Source: Cycas panzhihuaensis
Lineage: Eukaryota; Cycadophyta
Length of the DNA stretch: 64,000 bases
Assembly: GCA_023213395.1 (NCBI GenBank)
Contig: CM041465.1
Coordinates: forward strand, 73,353,741 to 73,417,740
Direction: 5' to 3'
A program made the position numbers and the translations under genes. A model generated the notes under the pieces. It saw only the letters and a list, made by a program, of their open reading frames with translations. It did not search any database and was not told the DNA's origin. Positions 25,252 through 36,517 of this stretch are shown piece after piece. Each line of letters starts with the position of its first letter. Within the stretch, counting starts at the first letter, position 1.

Positions 25252-26880
25252 CTATGGATCAGGCCAATAAATCGTATAAGGCGGGTTTATTCCATGCTTT
25301 TTGATGACAACATTGTATAATTTCTGCAAATGGTCCATTGTTGGCTTTTCTCCTGATTGTAGCTGTTCGATTTCCTCTTCTAGTTCGTTCTTCCTTATCT
25401 CCACAGACAACAAATCTCTTCGCAAGGAGGTAATCATCAACAAAAAATGATTAGCATATTTAGCATCTTCCGTGTTTGCATTATCCAGGCTCCCAATTTA
25501 CGAATTACCTTCTCCAATCCTTGTGGGATTTGCTCACTAAACAATGCCTCGAAAGTTAGTACCAAATGCTCTACTCGAAAAGTGTTGCCAACCCAATGCA
25601 GAATAAACTTGGTTAGAAATTCCAATTTTACCTCACAAGTGGCTAACTGATCCTCTGCCTTTTGAATCCCCTGCAAGTCAGGCAGTGGCCTTTTGCTCTG
25701 GGCTTCATGCTCACTAACCAATTGCCGAATGACTTTAGCTAGGAATGAAATCTTCCAATGTGCCATATTATATGGCTGGCACTCCATTGGATCAATCCCT
25801 TCCTCAATCAATTCCTCATTATTGCAATCAAAGTCCACCTCATCTAGTTGACTGTTCAAAATTTCTATAATTTCCTGCTTGACTTTCTCAGTGGCAACTC
25901 TTCTCTTCTTTCTTATTTCCTCTTCAGTATTTGCAAGTTTCTCAGGTTGCGAGTCTGGCTAGTGCTTTTCCTCTTCCGCTTTCTTCTTTAGCAACACATT
26001 GCCTACCTTTTGCTTCCCTCTTTTAATTTCCTCCTTTTTGTTCTTTTCCTCTTTCAATTTTTGTTCATAATTCTCCCTCTGCTTATCGGCTAGCGAGGTC
26101 ACCTCTTCTAGCTATCGTTTCCCTTTTCTTCCTCCTGATGGTGTTGGTTGGGAGCTATTGGCTTGGCGTTTTCTTAAAAAATAATCCTTCACTTTATCTT
26201 GAATCTCACTGCACCAAAATTTTCCTTGTCTTCTGAAGTACTTAATCCATCCAATCATAATAGACTGTCCTGATTCTGCTGCGGGTAGTTCCAAATTAGG
26301 ACATTGCGAGTACAACAGTCCTTGGAATAGGCTTTGATGGTAAAAGACTGTCAACTGTGGTCCTGCTTTGATATTATATAATTTTTCTGCAAACTTGCTT
26401 GAAAGAAACGAAACCTAGTTAAATATATCTCCCTTCGCCACCCGCAAAAGTACTGATCTCATCTCTGTGATTACATTTAAATTTTTTTGACTTAATATTA
26501 CTTGGGTAAAAGGAAAATGAGCTACCCAACACCTAAGGTCATCCACAATACTGGTGATACAAATACCAGATATAGAAACATCTGATATTTGCGCACTTAG
26601 TTGTTTCGCTACTTGCTCCTCTGGGATTCTTTTATCCTTAGGCACCGCCGGAATCAAGTAACCCTAAAACTTATGCAATAGCCTTCGCTGAAATATCCAA
26701 AAGATCTGGTTAGTGTGCTACAAGTTGAATCATTGCAGACATAAACTCTATGATTGTTGGAAATAGTCTAGTTTGCACATATTGTGCAAATCCAACCTCT
26801 GTCAAATTCACTTTTCTCTCATCCTCCTTGGGCATATTACACCAAGAAATCCTAATTCCTTCATCATATACATCTTAAAG
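25252..26880 (-). pseudogene. unidentified additional ORF between RNase H and 3' LTR of element G
   Basis: The minus strand carries one long coding-like region. An opening part near 26870-26670 (ISWCNMPKEDERKVNLTEVG) shifts frame near 26665. Then 407 codons follow in one frame (26657-25437) with in-frame stops near 26412, 26109 and 25960, each one C-to-T change from CAG, and a last part (25443-25252) in another frame. The middle is lysine/glutamate-rich (LADKQRENYEQKLKEEKNKK) and should form a coiled coil; the end has NELEEEIEQLQSGEKPT. There are no zinc, DDE or membrane motifs. Extra ORFs at this position are known in some plant gypsy lineages, but I cannot name this one. Confidence 0.65.
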
Positions 26881-27299
26881 ATTAATCTAAATATCTCTAG
26901 TAGTCTTCATCCTGATCTCTGCAATTGCTTCCAAAGTTTCTTGGTTTCTGCCTTCAACCCTGATGCCCTATTATCTTGTCAACCATGCGAAACCACTATG
27001 ATTTCAAATTATGGTTGCAATAACTAAGTTGTAACCCCAACATACTATCTTTTCTCTCCTCCTATGCATGATAGCCACCTATCACCCTATTTACTCCTTG
27101 AATCATCTTGGTTTGTGCATCAATCTGATTGCCAATAATTTCAACTGAATTGTCGCTGCCATCATTAACCATTTGTACCATGCTTTATTTTTGCTTTTTC
27201 CTAATTTGACTGTTTCTTTATTGATGTAATTATCTTCTATTTTATATAACTTTTTGTAACAATCTTCTACTAGCCTTAGTGCTATTCATAGTTATTTAC
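26881..27299 (-). other. element G linker between repeat array and extra ORF
   Basis: Minus-strand coding-like fragments (for example KTTREIFRLIFKMYMMKE) are visible in shifting frames. No domain is identified, and no integrase motif. Confidence 0.4.
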
Positions 27300-27620
27300 C
27301 ATCTTCTTGATTACATCTGGTTACAGTCTTTCCCTTTTTCCATTACAACTGATTGCATTCTTTCCCAGTTGCGTCTTGACTCCTCCTGGTTGCCCTGGTT
27401 GCAATCCTTTACTTCCCTCAATTGCATCTGATTGCGATCCTTTATTTTCTCAGTTGCACTTGGTTGCAATCTTAACTTTCTCATATCTTTTACTCTTCTA
27501 GTTGCAATTCTTTACTTCCCTTGGTTGCGTCTGGTTACAATCCTTTACTTTCCTCAGTTGCACCTGGTTATAGCCCTTTACTTCCCTCAATTGTATCTGG
27601 TTACCACAATTTCGTGATTG
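27300..27620 (-). repeat. degenerate tandem repeat downstream of RNase H
   Basis: Roughly 30-36-bp units, each with GTTGCA..TGGTTGCAATC and TTTACTTCCCTC on the plus strand. The minus strand reads in frame as repeats of GSKGLQPGATEESKGLQPDA, continuing from the RNase H frame. At least eight variant units are visible. Confidence 0.75.
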
Positions 27621-28060
27621 TATGCTTGGCACCGTTTTTTACTATAATTTTGAAATTGAATTCTTTGAACAACATAAGCCACCTGTTGATTCTTCCTTGA
27701 ACTATAAGCTTATTGATTAAATACTGAAGGGCCTAATGATTTACAAAAAAAACAAATAGATTAGCTAATAAATAATGTTTAAATTTTTAGAGAGCATATA
27801 CCATGCCCAAGCCTTCCCGTTCTATCACAGAGTAATTTTTCTCTGCCTTTGTTAGTTTTTGACTTGCAAAATAAATTGGCAAGTCTGTTTTATCATCTTC
27901 TGGCTGTGTCAATACACATCCAATAGCAAATAAGAAGACATCCACATGCACATGAAAGCACTTACCCCAATCCGGAAATCTAAGAATTGGTGCTTGGGCT
28001 ATCTTTCTTTTCAACAATTCAAACAACAATTGCTGCTATAACTTCCATTGCCATTTTGTT
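27621..28060 (-). pseudogene. element G RNase H
   Basis: Minus-strand motifs: LRFPDWGKCFHVHVDVFLFA (the first catalytic Asp is in HVDVF, where DAS is usual), GCVLTQPEDD, PIYFASQKLTKAEKNYSVIE with the catalytic Glu region, then VNHQALQYL in place of TDHQAL. It removes RNA during cDNA synthesis. It is interrupted by stops near 27785 and 27720. Confidence 0.8.
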
Positions 28061-29442
28061 TTCTTTTTTAATAGGATTTCTAGGGGATTAACTATCTGAG
28101 CATAATTTTTTATGAATTTACAATAGTACCCTGTCATTCCTAAAAATGCTTTAACTTGCCTCTATGTCTTTGGTATTGGAAAATTTAAAGTTACTGCTAT
28201 TTTGTTGGGATCTATGAGTAATCCATTCTTCGTCACTACATGACCTAATAAGGTCCTAAATGGTACCATAAAGACGCATTTTGCAGGATTTAAATATAAT
28301 TTATTCCCTCTACATATTTCAAGCATCAATTGCAAACAACCAAGATGATCTTTCAATAAAGTAAACAATGTCCAATTGTCCAGAAATACCTCAATTATTT
28401 TTTCTATTGTCCATTTGAAAATATTAAGGATTACTCTCTGAAATGTAGCAGGGGCATTCGTCAATCTGAATGGCATTGCTCTGGATGCATATGTGCCCCA
28501 TTCTATTACAAAGGTCATCTTTAATTGGTCCTCCAATGCAATTCGAACATGATTATACCTGTTGAATCCATTTGTTGATGAGTAAACTTCATGTCCTATC
28601 ACTTTTTCCAAAATATCCTCCGTGAAGGGAATTGCAAGTAAATCTTTTTTTGTTGCCTTGTTTAAGGCTCTGTAGTCGACACAAATTCTGAGCTTCCCAT
28701 TTTTCTTAGGAATGACTATGATAGGACTTACCCATTCACTATTTTAAACTTCAATAATATAATCTGTTTCTAATAGCTTGTCAAGCTCACCTTTGACTTT
28801 CTCCTTGTATTTTGGGTTCATGTGGTATGGTCGTTGCCTCACTAGTTTAGCTTCCTCTACTAATTCAATCTTATGTTCACCCAAGTAAAGTGGAATGCTT
28901 TTTAAATCCTTATAGGACCAGGCAAATACATCCTTATATTCTAAAAATAATGAGGTAACTTGCTGCACCATTTCCTTATCCCAATAATCTCCCATAATGA
29001 TCATTTGAGGTTGCTCTTCTATCCCAATATTGATTTCCCTTGTCTTCAATTTTTCTCCTTGCATTGCTTTACCATCTGGACTTAATGTATAAGCCAGCGT
29101 GATATCTATGGTATGTTCTCCATATTCTAGTGCAGAATAACTGTGAGGAATGATTTGTGTTTCTTGCAAAATGTTCCCTTCCTCTTTAGCCTCAATCTGA
29201 AAACAATGCTTTTCCTTTTCCAGAATTCTTTCCTTTAATTTTTGCAAAATTCCTTCAATGTGTTCATTTTGACTACAATATGTAAAAGTCTGATAAAAAT
29301 TTTCTACTATCGCATCCCACTCTATCAATTTCGTTTTTTCACAAGAGTTATACCAGATAGTGGAAATTCTTTTAAAAGTCGCCCCCAATATTGAGTCTAA
29401 TCTTTTTGGGGAATTTCCTTTGCTGTCCACTTCTGAACCCAC
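28061..29442 (-). pseudogene. element G reverse transcriptase
   Basis: Minus strand: YKDVFAWSYKDLKSIPLYLG and RQRPYHMNPKYKEKVKGELD start the domain. VSPIIVIPKKNGKLRICVDY (about 28740-28680) is the palm entry, then MPFRLTNAPATFQRVI and EVFLDNW, where the second catalytic Asp of the FLDD box has become Asn (a G-to-A change). KCVFMVPFRTLLGHVV and FLGMTGYYCKFIKNY follow. It is split by a stop at 28741 and others. It is clearly gypsy type and catalytically dead as written. Confidence 0.85.
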
Positions 29443-29846
29443 TTTTGTACGTGTAGGTGGCGATCATCTCCATTCCAGAATAAAGGAACTTCGTGTTTTT
29501 GAAATCTAATCAAAAAATTTTTACTTATTTCTTGCTAGGAATTAAAATTTTATGCATATGCATCATACCAAAATTGAGCTTGTCCTATCAAAGAACAGGG
29601 AAATACAAGATACCATAATTTTTGTTGCCATTTATTCTTCATTATATTAATACATTATTCCAGATGATTTTCTGCTTGTTCTAAACAACCATTATATTTA
29701 GATAATTCACAAAATATGGAAGCAATTTTCTCTTATACATTCTTTTCTATTTGCGGTGACTCTAATTGTATTTTGTCCTCTCCCTCTTCTTCTGAAGAAT
29801 TTGTGCAAAATTCCAAATGATAGCATGAGGCTGTTTCTGTTTCTTC
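29443..29846 (-). pseudogene. second gag-like stretch between protease and RT of element G
   Basis: Minus-strand reading gives IASIFCELSKYNGCLEQAEN, INIMKNKWQQKLWYLVFPCS, LIGQAQFWYDAYA and ISKNFLIRFQK. The spacing of the G-A--WY and F--RF positions resembles the gag capsid region of gypsy elements. The element already has a gag at 31.4-32.1 kb with the comparable LKGLVVAWFQY and FLNRFQKL. Stops near 29540 and 29660 break it. It could be a duplication, a piece of another element, or a lineage-specific insertion. Confidence 0.5.
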
Positions 29847-30440
29847 CTAAGCATTGTGAAGACAATTCAACATATAAGATGGTGAAGGGTTGTTTGGCAA
29901 CATGGGTTGTATTTGAAAAGTTGTTTTAGAACAAGGACTTACTGTGGATTTCGTGGTTGCTATTGTGGATGAAGCTCGACCTTCATCTTCAATCTTTTCT
30001 ATCTGCGGTCCATCTAAGTATAAGGGATCTCCTGTTGGAAGAGTGAATGTATGTCTCCTCCAATCTTGGATTGCCTTTATAGCAAATAGCCAAGGTCTTC
30101 CTAACAAGGTCGGATAAGTCTTTCTTTTATCTTGCATTCAAACTACTGCAAAATCTAATAATATAGTAACCTCTGCTATTGTTACTAGAACATTCAACAA
30201 TGTACCCATGGGCCTTACCTGTAATTGATTGGCTAATCTAATGGAATAATCTGGGGCAACCACATTTATCCTTCCCAAGGCTATCCATGAAGATTCAGGT
30301 AATACATTCACTCTCGAGCCCCTGTCCACAATAGTTCTATATAAGGTTGTTCCAAAAACCATCATTGGAACTTTGGGGTCTACTCCCATATCCTTTATAG
30401 CTCTAAGTATAGGTTTCTCAATTTGTTCCAATACTAGTTG
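29847..30440 (-). pseudogene. element G aspartic protease
   Basis: Minus strand: MMVFGTTLYRTIVDRGSRVN then VLPESSW is the retropepsin loop, with DRG where D(S/T/G)G is expected. IRLANQLQVRPMGTLLNV and LLDFAVV follow, then TYPTLLGRPWLFAIKAI, the usual LGRPWL end of plant gypsy protease. It would process the gag-pol polyprotein in the particle. A stop near 30135 divides it. Confidence 0.8.
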
Positions 30441-30458
30441 TTGGAAGTGCCCTGCTTC

Positions 30459-31184
30459 TTACCATTTAAATACCACTGATATAGGAATTGATACTTCTAA
30501 TTCAATAAGTATATCCTTTACAGTTTGCAACCGTTGCCAAGGATTCATACCTTCTTGTGATTGCGTCATTCTCCTTTTATAATGCAAGCCTTTAAATCTC
30601 TCTTGTGGTAACTCTTCCTGTTGAACTTCCCCCATGGCATCTTGAAGGATTTTCACTGCTTCCTGCAATTGTTGCTTCTCCAATATCAAATCTGGAGAGT
30701 TATCTTGAGGAGGAGGAGATCCCATTGATTTACCACTACGCATTTGCAAATATACTGACTTTTCTTGGTCCAAGACCACATCTACCAAATTTGCATTCTA
30801 AACTTTATTATTCTTTGGGTAATTTGCCCATTTGTGGTCTACCGGTCCACATTCTTCACAGATATATTCTCCTCCTTTCTTTTCTAATGGACACTCTGAT
30901 TTGTAATGTCCCCATATTTGACATAGAAAACAACAAATCGGCCTTGTTTTTCCTTTGTATTGTTTTGAAATTCCATGTTCAACTCTTTGTGAATATACAT
31001 TATAAACTTCACCTTCGTTGTTTTTAGGTCTGAAATAACATTCCCATGTATTATGGTTATTTTTCTGACAATAATCACACCATTTTGTCAATCCTCCATG
31101 CTCATTTTTTAGGTGCCCTTGTTGATTGCAAGGTGGGGGACACAAGATATTTTCCCTTGATTTTTCAAGTCGTAAATACGACAA
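30459..31184 (-). pseudogene. element G nucleocapsid zinc knuckles and linker
   Basis: The minus strand at 31184-30798 has three Cys/His clusters: CDYCQKNNHNTWEC, CCFLCQIWGHYKSEC and an ICEECGPVDHKW-type third, all CX2C-based knuckles of gag nucleocapsid that bind RNA. A charged linker (30788-30459) with QQLQEAVKILQDAMGEVQQE follows, likely helical, leading to the protease. Confidence 0.75.
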
Positions 31185-31214
31185 CTTTGTGTGTATCTTT
31201 TTCGGCTCCTAATT

Positions 31215-32465
31215 TCATTGCATATTGCTAGGGACAGAAACTGAAGGTTGCTGCTTTAATGCTTCCATCTCCTTCTTCAAAGCTTTGATTTTTGAGTTAG
31301 TACCCATCTGCGGCGTTTGTATAGGTTGTGTTGCAATGCCCGTTATCGAAAAATATGTTGAGGATTGCGTCGCCATCTGGGAGTAGGCTGATTTCATCTA
31401 ATTTTCGAACTTCAACACTAACCCCCTTACTTGTTCGTAATTGTTCATCGGATGCAACATCACTTTGTCTCTAAGCTGAGGTATTAATCCTTGTACGAAA
31501 TACTTCATTGCCAACATGGGATTAATTGCTACTGCAGATTGCATTTTGTTCATGATAACTCTTATTCTTCCATCAAAATCGTTGACAGACTCCCCAAGAT
31601 ATTGTCAGATCTCCTCCAATGCATGTAAAATGGCTATTGGATCTCTCAATTTTTGAAATCGATTCAAAAATTGCTCTTGTAATTGATCCTAATTCAATTG
31701 TTGTGCTACTATATATTGAAACCATGCAACTACTAGTCCTTTCAACGTTGAAAAGAATCGGGCTTTTATTTCTCCTTGATCCACAATTCTTTTTATTTGG
31801 ATCATGTTCTTAAATAATACCAGATGATCGCCTAGATCTGTGGTTCCAGCAAATTGGAGGCTCGAAAACATTGAATCACTTTGCACAATAATATACAGGG
31901 TTGTGCTTACTTGATTTCCTCCACTTGATACCCCACTTTGTCCTCTTGCAATTTGTGCATTATTAGATGTTGTGCCTCCTATACTACTACCTAGACTCGC
32001 CATTGGTAGTTTGAAAAGGGGATTTATTATATGGCTTGGAGTTCGAATTTCTAACAAATGATGATTCCAAACTTGTTCTGCTACACTATATATTCCCAAA
32101 TCAATGGAATTTTCTTCTGGCGTTAATGTTTCCTCTTTCTACAGATTTTCGTCTTCCACAAAATCTTGATGACTATTTCCTTCAACACACATTGCTTGTA
32201 CTTCTTTTACGGGATCCTCTTCTATTGCACACCCCTGGTTAGTTCCTTCTTTTTCTTGCATCTCGACTATGCCTAGATTTTGCTCCTTCACTTCATCCTT
32301 ATTTCTTGACTTTCTCCTCTCTATTGTGTGTGCAGATGGTCACCTCTTCACTTGCTTTCTTGGTGTGACTACGAATACGGGTCTACGTATTTTGGTTTGG
32401 ATTCTTTCTCCTTCCCAACGTTCTCCTTGATCGCGACGTGATTCAACTTCTACTCTGGGTGGCAT
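31215..32465 (-). pseudogene. element G gag
   Basis: The minus-strand ATG at 32465 starts MPPRVEVESRRDQGERWEGE. The capsid-like part (about 31850-31450) reads LVLFKNMIQIKRIVDQGEIK, LKGLVVAWFQYIVAQQLN, QEQFLNRFQKLRDP and GRIRVIMNKMQ, the retrotransposon gag pattern. A lysine/glutamine segment (IKALKKEMEALKQQPSV) precedes the knuckles. Gag forms the particle that encloses RNA and enzymes. Stops near 32275, 31686 and 31395 interrupt it. Confidence 0.8.
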
Positions 32466-32541
32466 AGAAAAGGATCCAAGATTTTTTTACTTGATCCCAC
32501 CCATCGTCATCGTCCCTGGTTTAAATTGGCAACAGAACCAA

Positions 32542-32913
32542 TGTGTGCTTCTACCTATCGACATGCATGAGTAGGCATAAGAGCAACAATGGTACAAAGT
32601 CATTCACTCAAGCGTTCAGACGACAATGATTGTATAAGGCCAAAACCCATATTCATTCCATTATGACGGGTTGCTTTGGTCCTCTTACAAACAGAGACAA
32701 TCCAGAAAGTACACACAGTAACTAGAACAATTACAACAAGTACGAATATATAGGTAAACTACATTCCGCACATCAGTAACAAAAATCCTCCTTACCCTCG
32801 AATGCCCTTTTACATTTATATTTTATCTTTTGTAACTGCGGCTTGAGTTGGTTACAATTGCTCTTTGACAATTCAATTATATTAATCAAGTTGCAACTAA
32901 TTCGATGCACATA
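32542..32913 (-). repeat. element G 5' LTR
   Basis: 372 bp, paired with 24754-25127. The minus-strand sequence after its end reads TTGGTTCTGTTGCC, a possible PBS unlike the iMet type seen in the copia elements. Confidence 0.85.
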
Positions 32914-33300
32914 GATACCATGTTAAATAACAACAAAAGAAGAAGTCAAAACAGAACACTTTGAATTGAATTTCAATCCATTGATCTAAAATGAGAAAAT
33001 ACATGTATTGATACTAAAGAGAACCACCTAAATCACCAATAAAAAAGCATAGCCTAAATAACCAATAAAAACCATAACTCATTATAGAAATTCAAAATAT
33101 ATAATGTAACATTATCTCTAAAAATTCCCATCAAGCAAAATAGTTTATACAAGCTCAACTCTAAGATAAATTCCCTAATCTACACCACAAGATAATAAGG
33201 AACCATTTCTCTTCAAGGGGGAACAAATAATCAAAATCAATGTTACTCATCCAAATCAAGTCCAAATGACCTGGCATTTTAACACAAGGTGTAAAATATA
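32914..33300 (-). repeat. split PBS and candidate 5' LTR of the old copia hit by element G
   Basis: GATACCA (32914-32920) completes the PBS broken at 24753. TGTTAAATAAC at 32921 then begins a TG-starting sequence expected to be the LTR. No second copy is found, so the right edge is arbitrary. Confidence 0.4.
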
Positions 33301-34399
33301 TGGGCAAGCATGCTTGCAAAATTTTATTTGATTTGAATTAGTTTTGGTAGGTCCAATCTAGGTTTATTTAGATTTTCAATCTAAAATTTTCATCTTGATT
33401 TCTTATGTTATAGAGTTTCAGTTCTAAATTACAACAAACAGGTTTAAAATTTCAAAAGGTGTACCAAATCAAAGTTGCAAATATTCTTCTAGGATTTTCA
33501 TCAATATTAAGAACTTATGAAACAAAATTAGGGGATAAATTCTATGGTCAAAACCCTATCTAAATGTCATTTGATGACATAAGAAGCATGCCATGTGGAC
33601 AATGGAAAATGACAAAAATCTTGTAAATGACTAAATGAGTGACTATGCTTATAATTTTTGGATATATAACATCTTTATGTAGGGAGTTGTAACATTCCCA
33701 CATAAGAGACGAGCTTTTGGAAAAAGCGAACATCTTTTCTCTTTTCCACTTTCCAAATGCAAGTTTTGTAGAAGCAAAATTAGTGGCTTCTCAACCTCAA
33801 CCACTAACATGGTAAGACCCAATATCTGCTAGAGGATCATTGCAAGTTCTCACCCACTTGAAGGATATTTCACCATCTCTAGTTTGTAATTCCAACACAT
33901 ATTTTTAATGTATGCACATTTTCATGTAAATTTATGTCCAAATTCATGAATTGTCTATTGTTTTCTTTGTTGCAAAGTGATGCCATATGCTTGCTTGGAC
34001 CAAACTTCAGATTTCTCCATTATTAACCCGGACCTTTTTCATATTTTTGATTAGTGTTGATTAAATGGTTATGGATTCCTCTAGGAAGAAAGGGATGGAG
34101 GGGTTCCACAATGCAACGACGCTATTTGGCAACCATACGTACAAACATCTAACTACTAATAGAGAAGAAGCAATTAACAAATACAATCCTTTATGTATAT
34201 TAATTTACCACCAATATATTCTCTGATTATTATATTAGAATATGGTACAATACCAAGTACAAAATGTACCACAGTAGATAATCATCTAATACTAATTCTA
34301 CATCCAAATTAAGTGCCATGACTTGTAACATAGAAAGTAGTTCCTAATCTTGACACCTGGCCCCCTCTTCCAAAATGTGCTTGACTCCTCTTAATATAC
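33301..34399. other. unassigned stretch
   Basis: No gene is recognised. It contains a perfect 14-bp palindrome GCAAGCATGCTTGC (33304-33317). Confidence 0.5.
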
Positions 34400-34577
34400 C
34401 ACATGTGGTGACCTATTGTAATGGCCTTTTACAACTAATCATCTGTTACACAATAAGTAAAACATTAATAACATAACATCCTTGTTACATGGTATCTCAT
34501 CACTTATAAACATAATATGATCATAACACCCTACCATCCATAACAAAATGTGTTCCAACATCTATCCCCCTTTTTTA
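34400..34577 (-). repeat. end of a minus-strand 3' LTR and its polypurine tract (element F)
   Basis: TGTTCCAACA ends at 34560 and is followed by TCTATCCCCCTTTTTT, a PPT on the minus strand. The LTR's left edge is undefined. The interior of element F then runs rightward. Confidence 0.5.
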
Positions 34578-34589
34578 GCCTTGAACATC

Positions 34590-35210
34590 CCATTGAGGAA
34601 TGTATACAAAAGTGATTTGGTGTAGTTGTGGATATGGTTTGGTAGCGATAGATGAGGGACCTAATTTATGAGTCAGAGTTGTAGTCATTGGCTACTGGAT
34701 CCAAGCCTACTTTTCTTTACCATCTTCAAATTTCCTTACTAACCACCCATACACATTGTAGTACTTGTTCATGGCATAATTTATCTTCTTGCAATTCTTT
34801 TGATAAAATGTCAATTTGTTTGTGGGACTTATGCAGTTCTCTTTCAAGTCTAATGATCTTTTATTTATAGATCATTTTTTGTTCATGCATTTTCTAACTT
34901 TGTTGCCTCAATTGGTTACACTCTTCATCTTTAGTCATGAGTTCTTCTTTTGCTTCCTTATGTTACTTTTGAAGTTCTCCACACTTCACACTATGTGTGG
35001 CCAACAGATTGTCAACATATTTGGATTGGTAAGAAATGATTTTGATGAACATTGAATGGACAATCATCAACGACAAGCAACGTATGGCAGTGAGCAACAC
35101 CTTCCTAATTTGTGGCAAGAGGTTACGCTTAATAATGATAATAATAATCAACCCCATGTATTTGATCAACTCTGCCCACAAGTGTTGATCGACTTGTGTG
35201 TTAATCAATT
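34590..35210 (-). pseudogene. coiled-coil ORF beside the 3' end of element F
   Basis: The minus strand reads YQSKYVDNLLATHSVKCGEL, HKEAKEELMTKDEECNQLRQ, IIRLERELHKSHKQIDILSK and ELQEDKLCHEQVLQC in nearly one frame with a few stops. The heptad-like pattern of leucines and charged residues predicts a coiled coil. There is no pol or gag motif. It lies just inside the PPT at 34561, the same relative place as the extra ORF of element G, though the sequences are not obviously alike. Function unknown. Confidence 0.5.
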
Positions 35211-35950
35211 CTTCGTGTTTTCAATCACCAAGAAATAACCTAGGATAAATAATGAACGACCAATAAGGCTCTCTTTGTCTAATTAGCGAAGTGGAATTGA
35301 TTAGTGAGATGAATTTGTGATGATCAACTCTTTAATCACCTCTTCGATTTTCTCTAATTGATAAGGTGATTTTGATCGACGGGATGAATTTGTGATCAGC
35401 TCTCTGTGTGATCTACAAGAAATGACCTAATGACAATTGGCCAATAAGAATTGACTTTGATATGATCAACTAAGATAGATGATGATCGACCAATGAGAAA
35501 TAACCCTAAGACAAATGAAAATCGACAAATATTGAGCATTGATTGGCTTGGATAATGACGATCGACCATAACAATAAGAGCAATGATAGTTGACTTAGAT
35601 GAAGAACAACTTAGTCACAATGAGGATTGGTGAATATGATTTTGACATCTATTAAGCTGGTGGAGGTCAATCGGTTAAGTTAGGTTTGTGGATAGACTGA
35701 CCACCATCCACCACTTGATCTCGATCAATCTATCGATCAAGTGGTATTATTATTTTATTTAACTTTCTTTCTATATTTTTATCTTATTATATTTTATTTT
35801 TTATTTTTTAAAAATACATCTATATAATTCAAAATTTTAATATCATTCATGATTGGTTTGTATGATTGGTCCCCTCCTCCTTTTTCTCTCTATCTTTGTT
35901 TTGTATTTGCCTCAATGAGTCATGTTGTATTTTATTAATTGCCCATTGAT
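35211..35950. other. low-complexity interior of element F
   Basis: Repeated words such as GATCGAC, GATGAATTTGTGAT and CAATGAG occur from 35280 to 35720. No domain is recognised. It ends at TTGAT (35946-35950), the target duplication of element O. Confidence 0.5.
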
Positions 35951-36503
35951 TGTTAAACCTTATGTTTACATGTTAAGATATTGTACTTTAATTTTCATGT
36001 AATATGTGTACTTTTTACTTTAGGGGTGACTTATCACTTAAGTGATAAAGTGCACACCCACATTCTTTCTAGTGACACAACGTTGCCACTAAAGGGTCAA
36101 ATGGACCCTCATGCATTTTTGCTCACATGAGAGCCCAAAAGGACACATGTCCAACATGCAAGGCATGTATCTTAGATGTTTGACACTTGTCAAACATCCA
36201 AGGCCTTAGGTCTCTCATCTCACTCTATATAATGAGACCTCTTCTCATTGTCTCATAATAGAGTTGGAGCTATATTGTTATCTTTGTCGGTTGCTAATCA
36301 AACTGTTCATTCTTTGGAGGTTGGACCAATTCCAACTCCATATATTAGGTATCATTTTCTCTTGCTCCTTCATTTGTGCTTTGTCTCTTTGCTTCCTCTT
36401 TACCTTGAGATTATTTTACTTGTTTGTATTTATGCAACTAGAACTAGAGTGATCCTAATTTCTAGATCTTGGGACTGTTGAGGCCACCTAACCTCTTTTT
36501 ACA
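35951..36503 (+). repeat. element O 5' LTR
   Basis: 553 bp, TGTTAAACC to TTTTTACA. CTCTATATAATGAGA near 36222 is a likely TATA box; the same motif is at 43469 in the other LTR. Confidence 0.95.
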
Positions 36504-36505
36504 TT

Positions 36506-36517
36506 TGGTATCAGAGC
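36506..36517 (+). other. element O primer-binding site
   Basis: TGGTATCAGAGC, a perfect plant iMet-type PBS, 2 bp after the LTR end. Confidence 0.95.

Larger units (their letters stand above)
24754..32913 (-). mobile_element. element G: Ty3/gypsy without visible integrase, with an extra 3' ORF
   Basis: LTRs at 24754-25127 and 32542-32913 (about 13% diverged by eye) and an exact 5-bp target duplication GATAC define an 8160-bp minus-strand element. The order is gag, zinc knuckles, protease, a second gag-like stretch, RT, RNase H, an in-frame tandem repeat, and an unidentified ORF of about 500 codons with coiled-coil character. No HHCC finger or DDE core is found between RNase H and the LTR. 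The pol motifs (VFAWSYKDL, LGRPWL) fit the Tat/Athila side of plant gypsy. Stops throughout, many readable as CAG to TAG, make it inactive. Confidence 0.85.
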
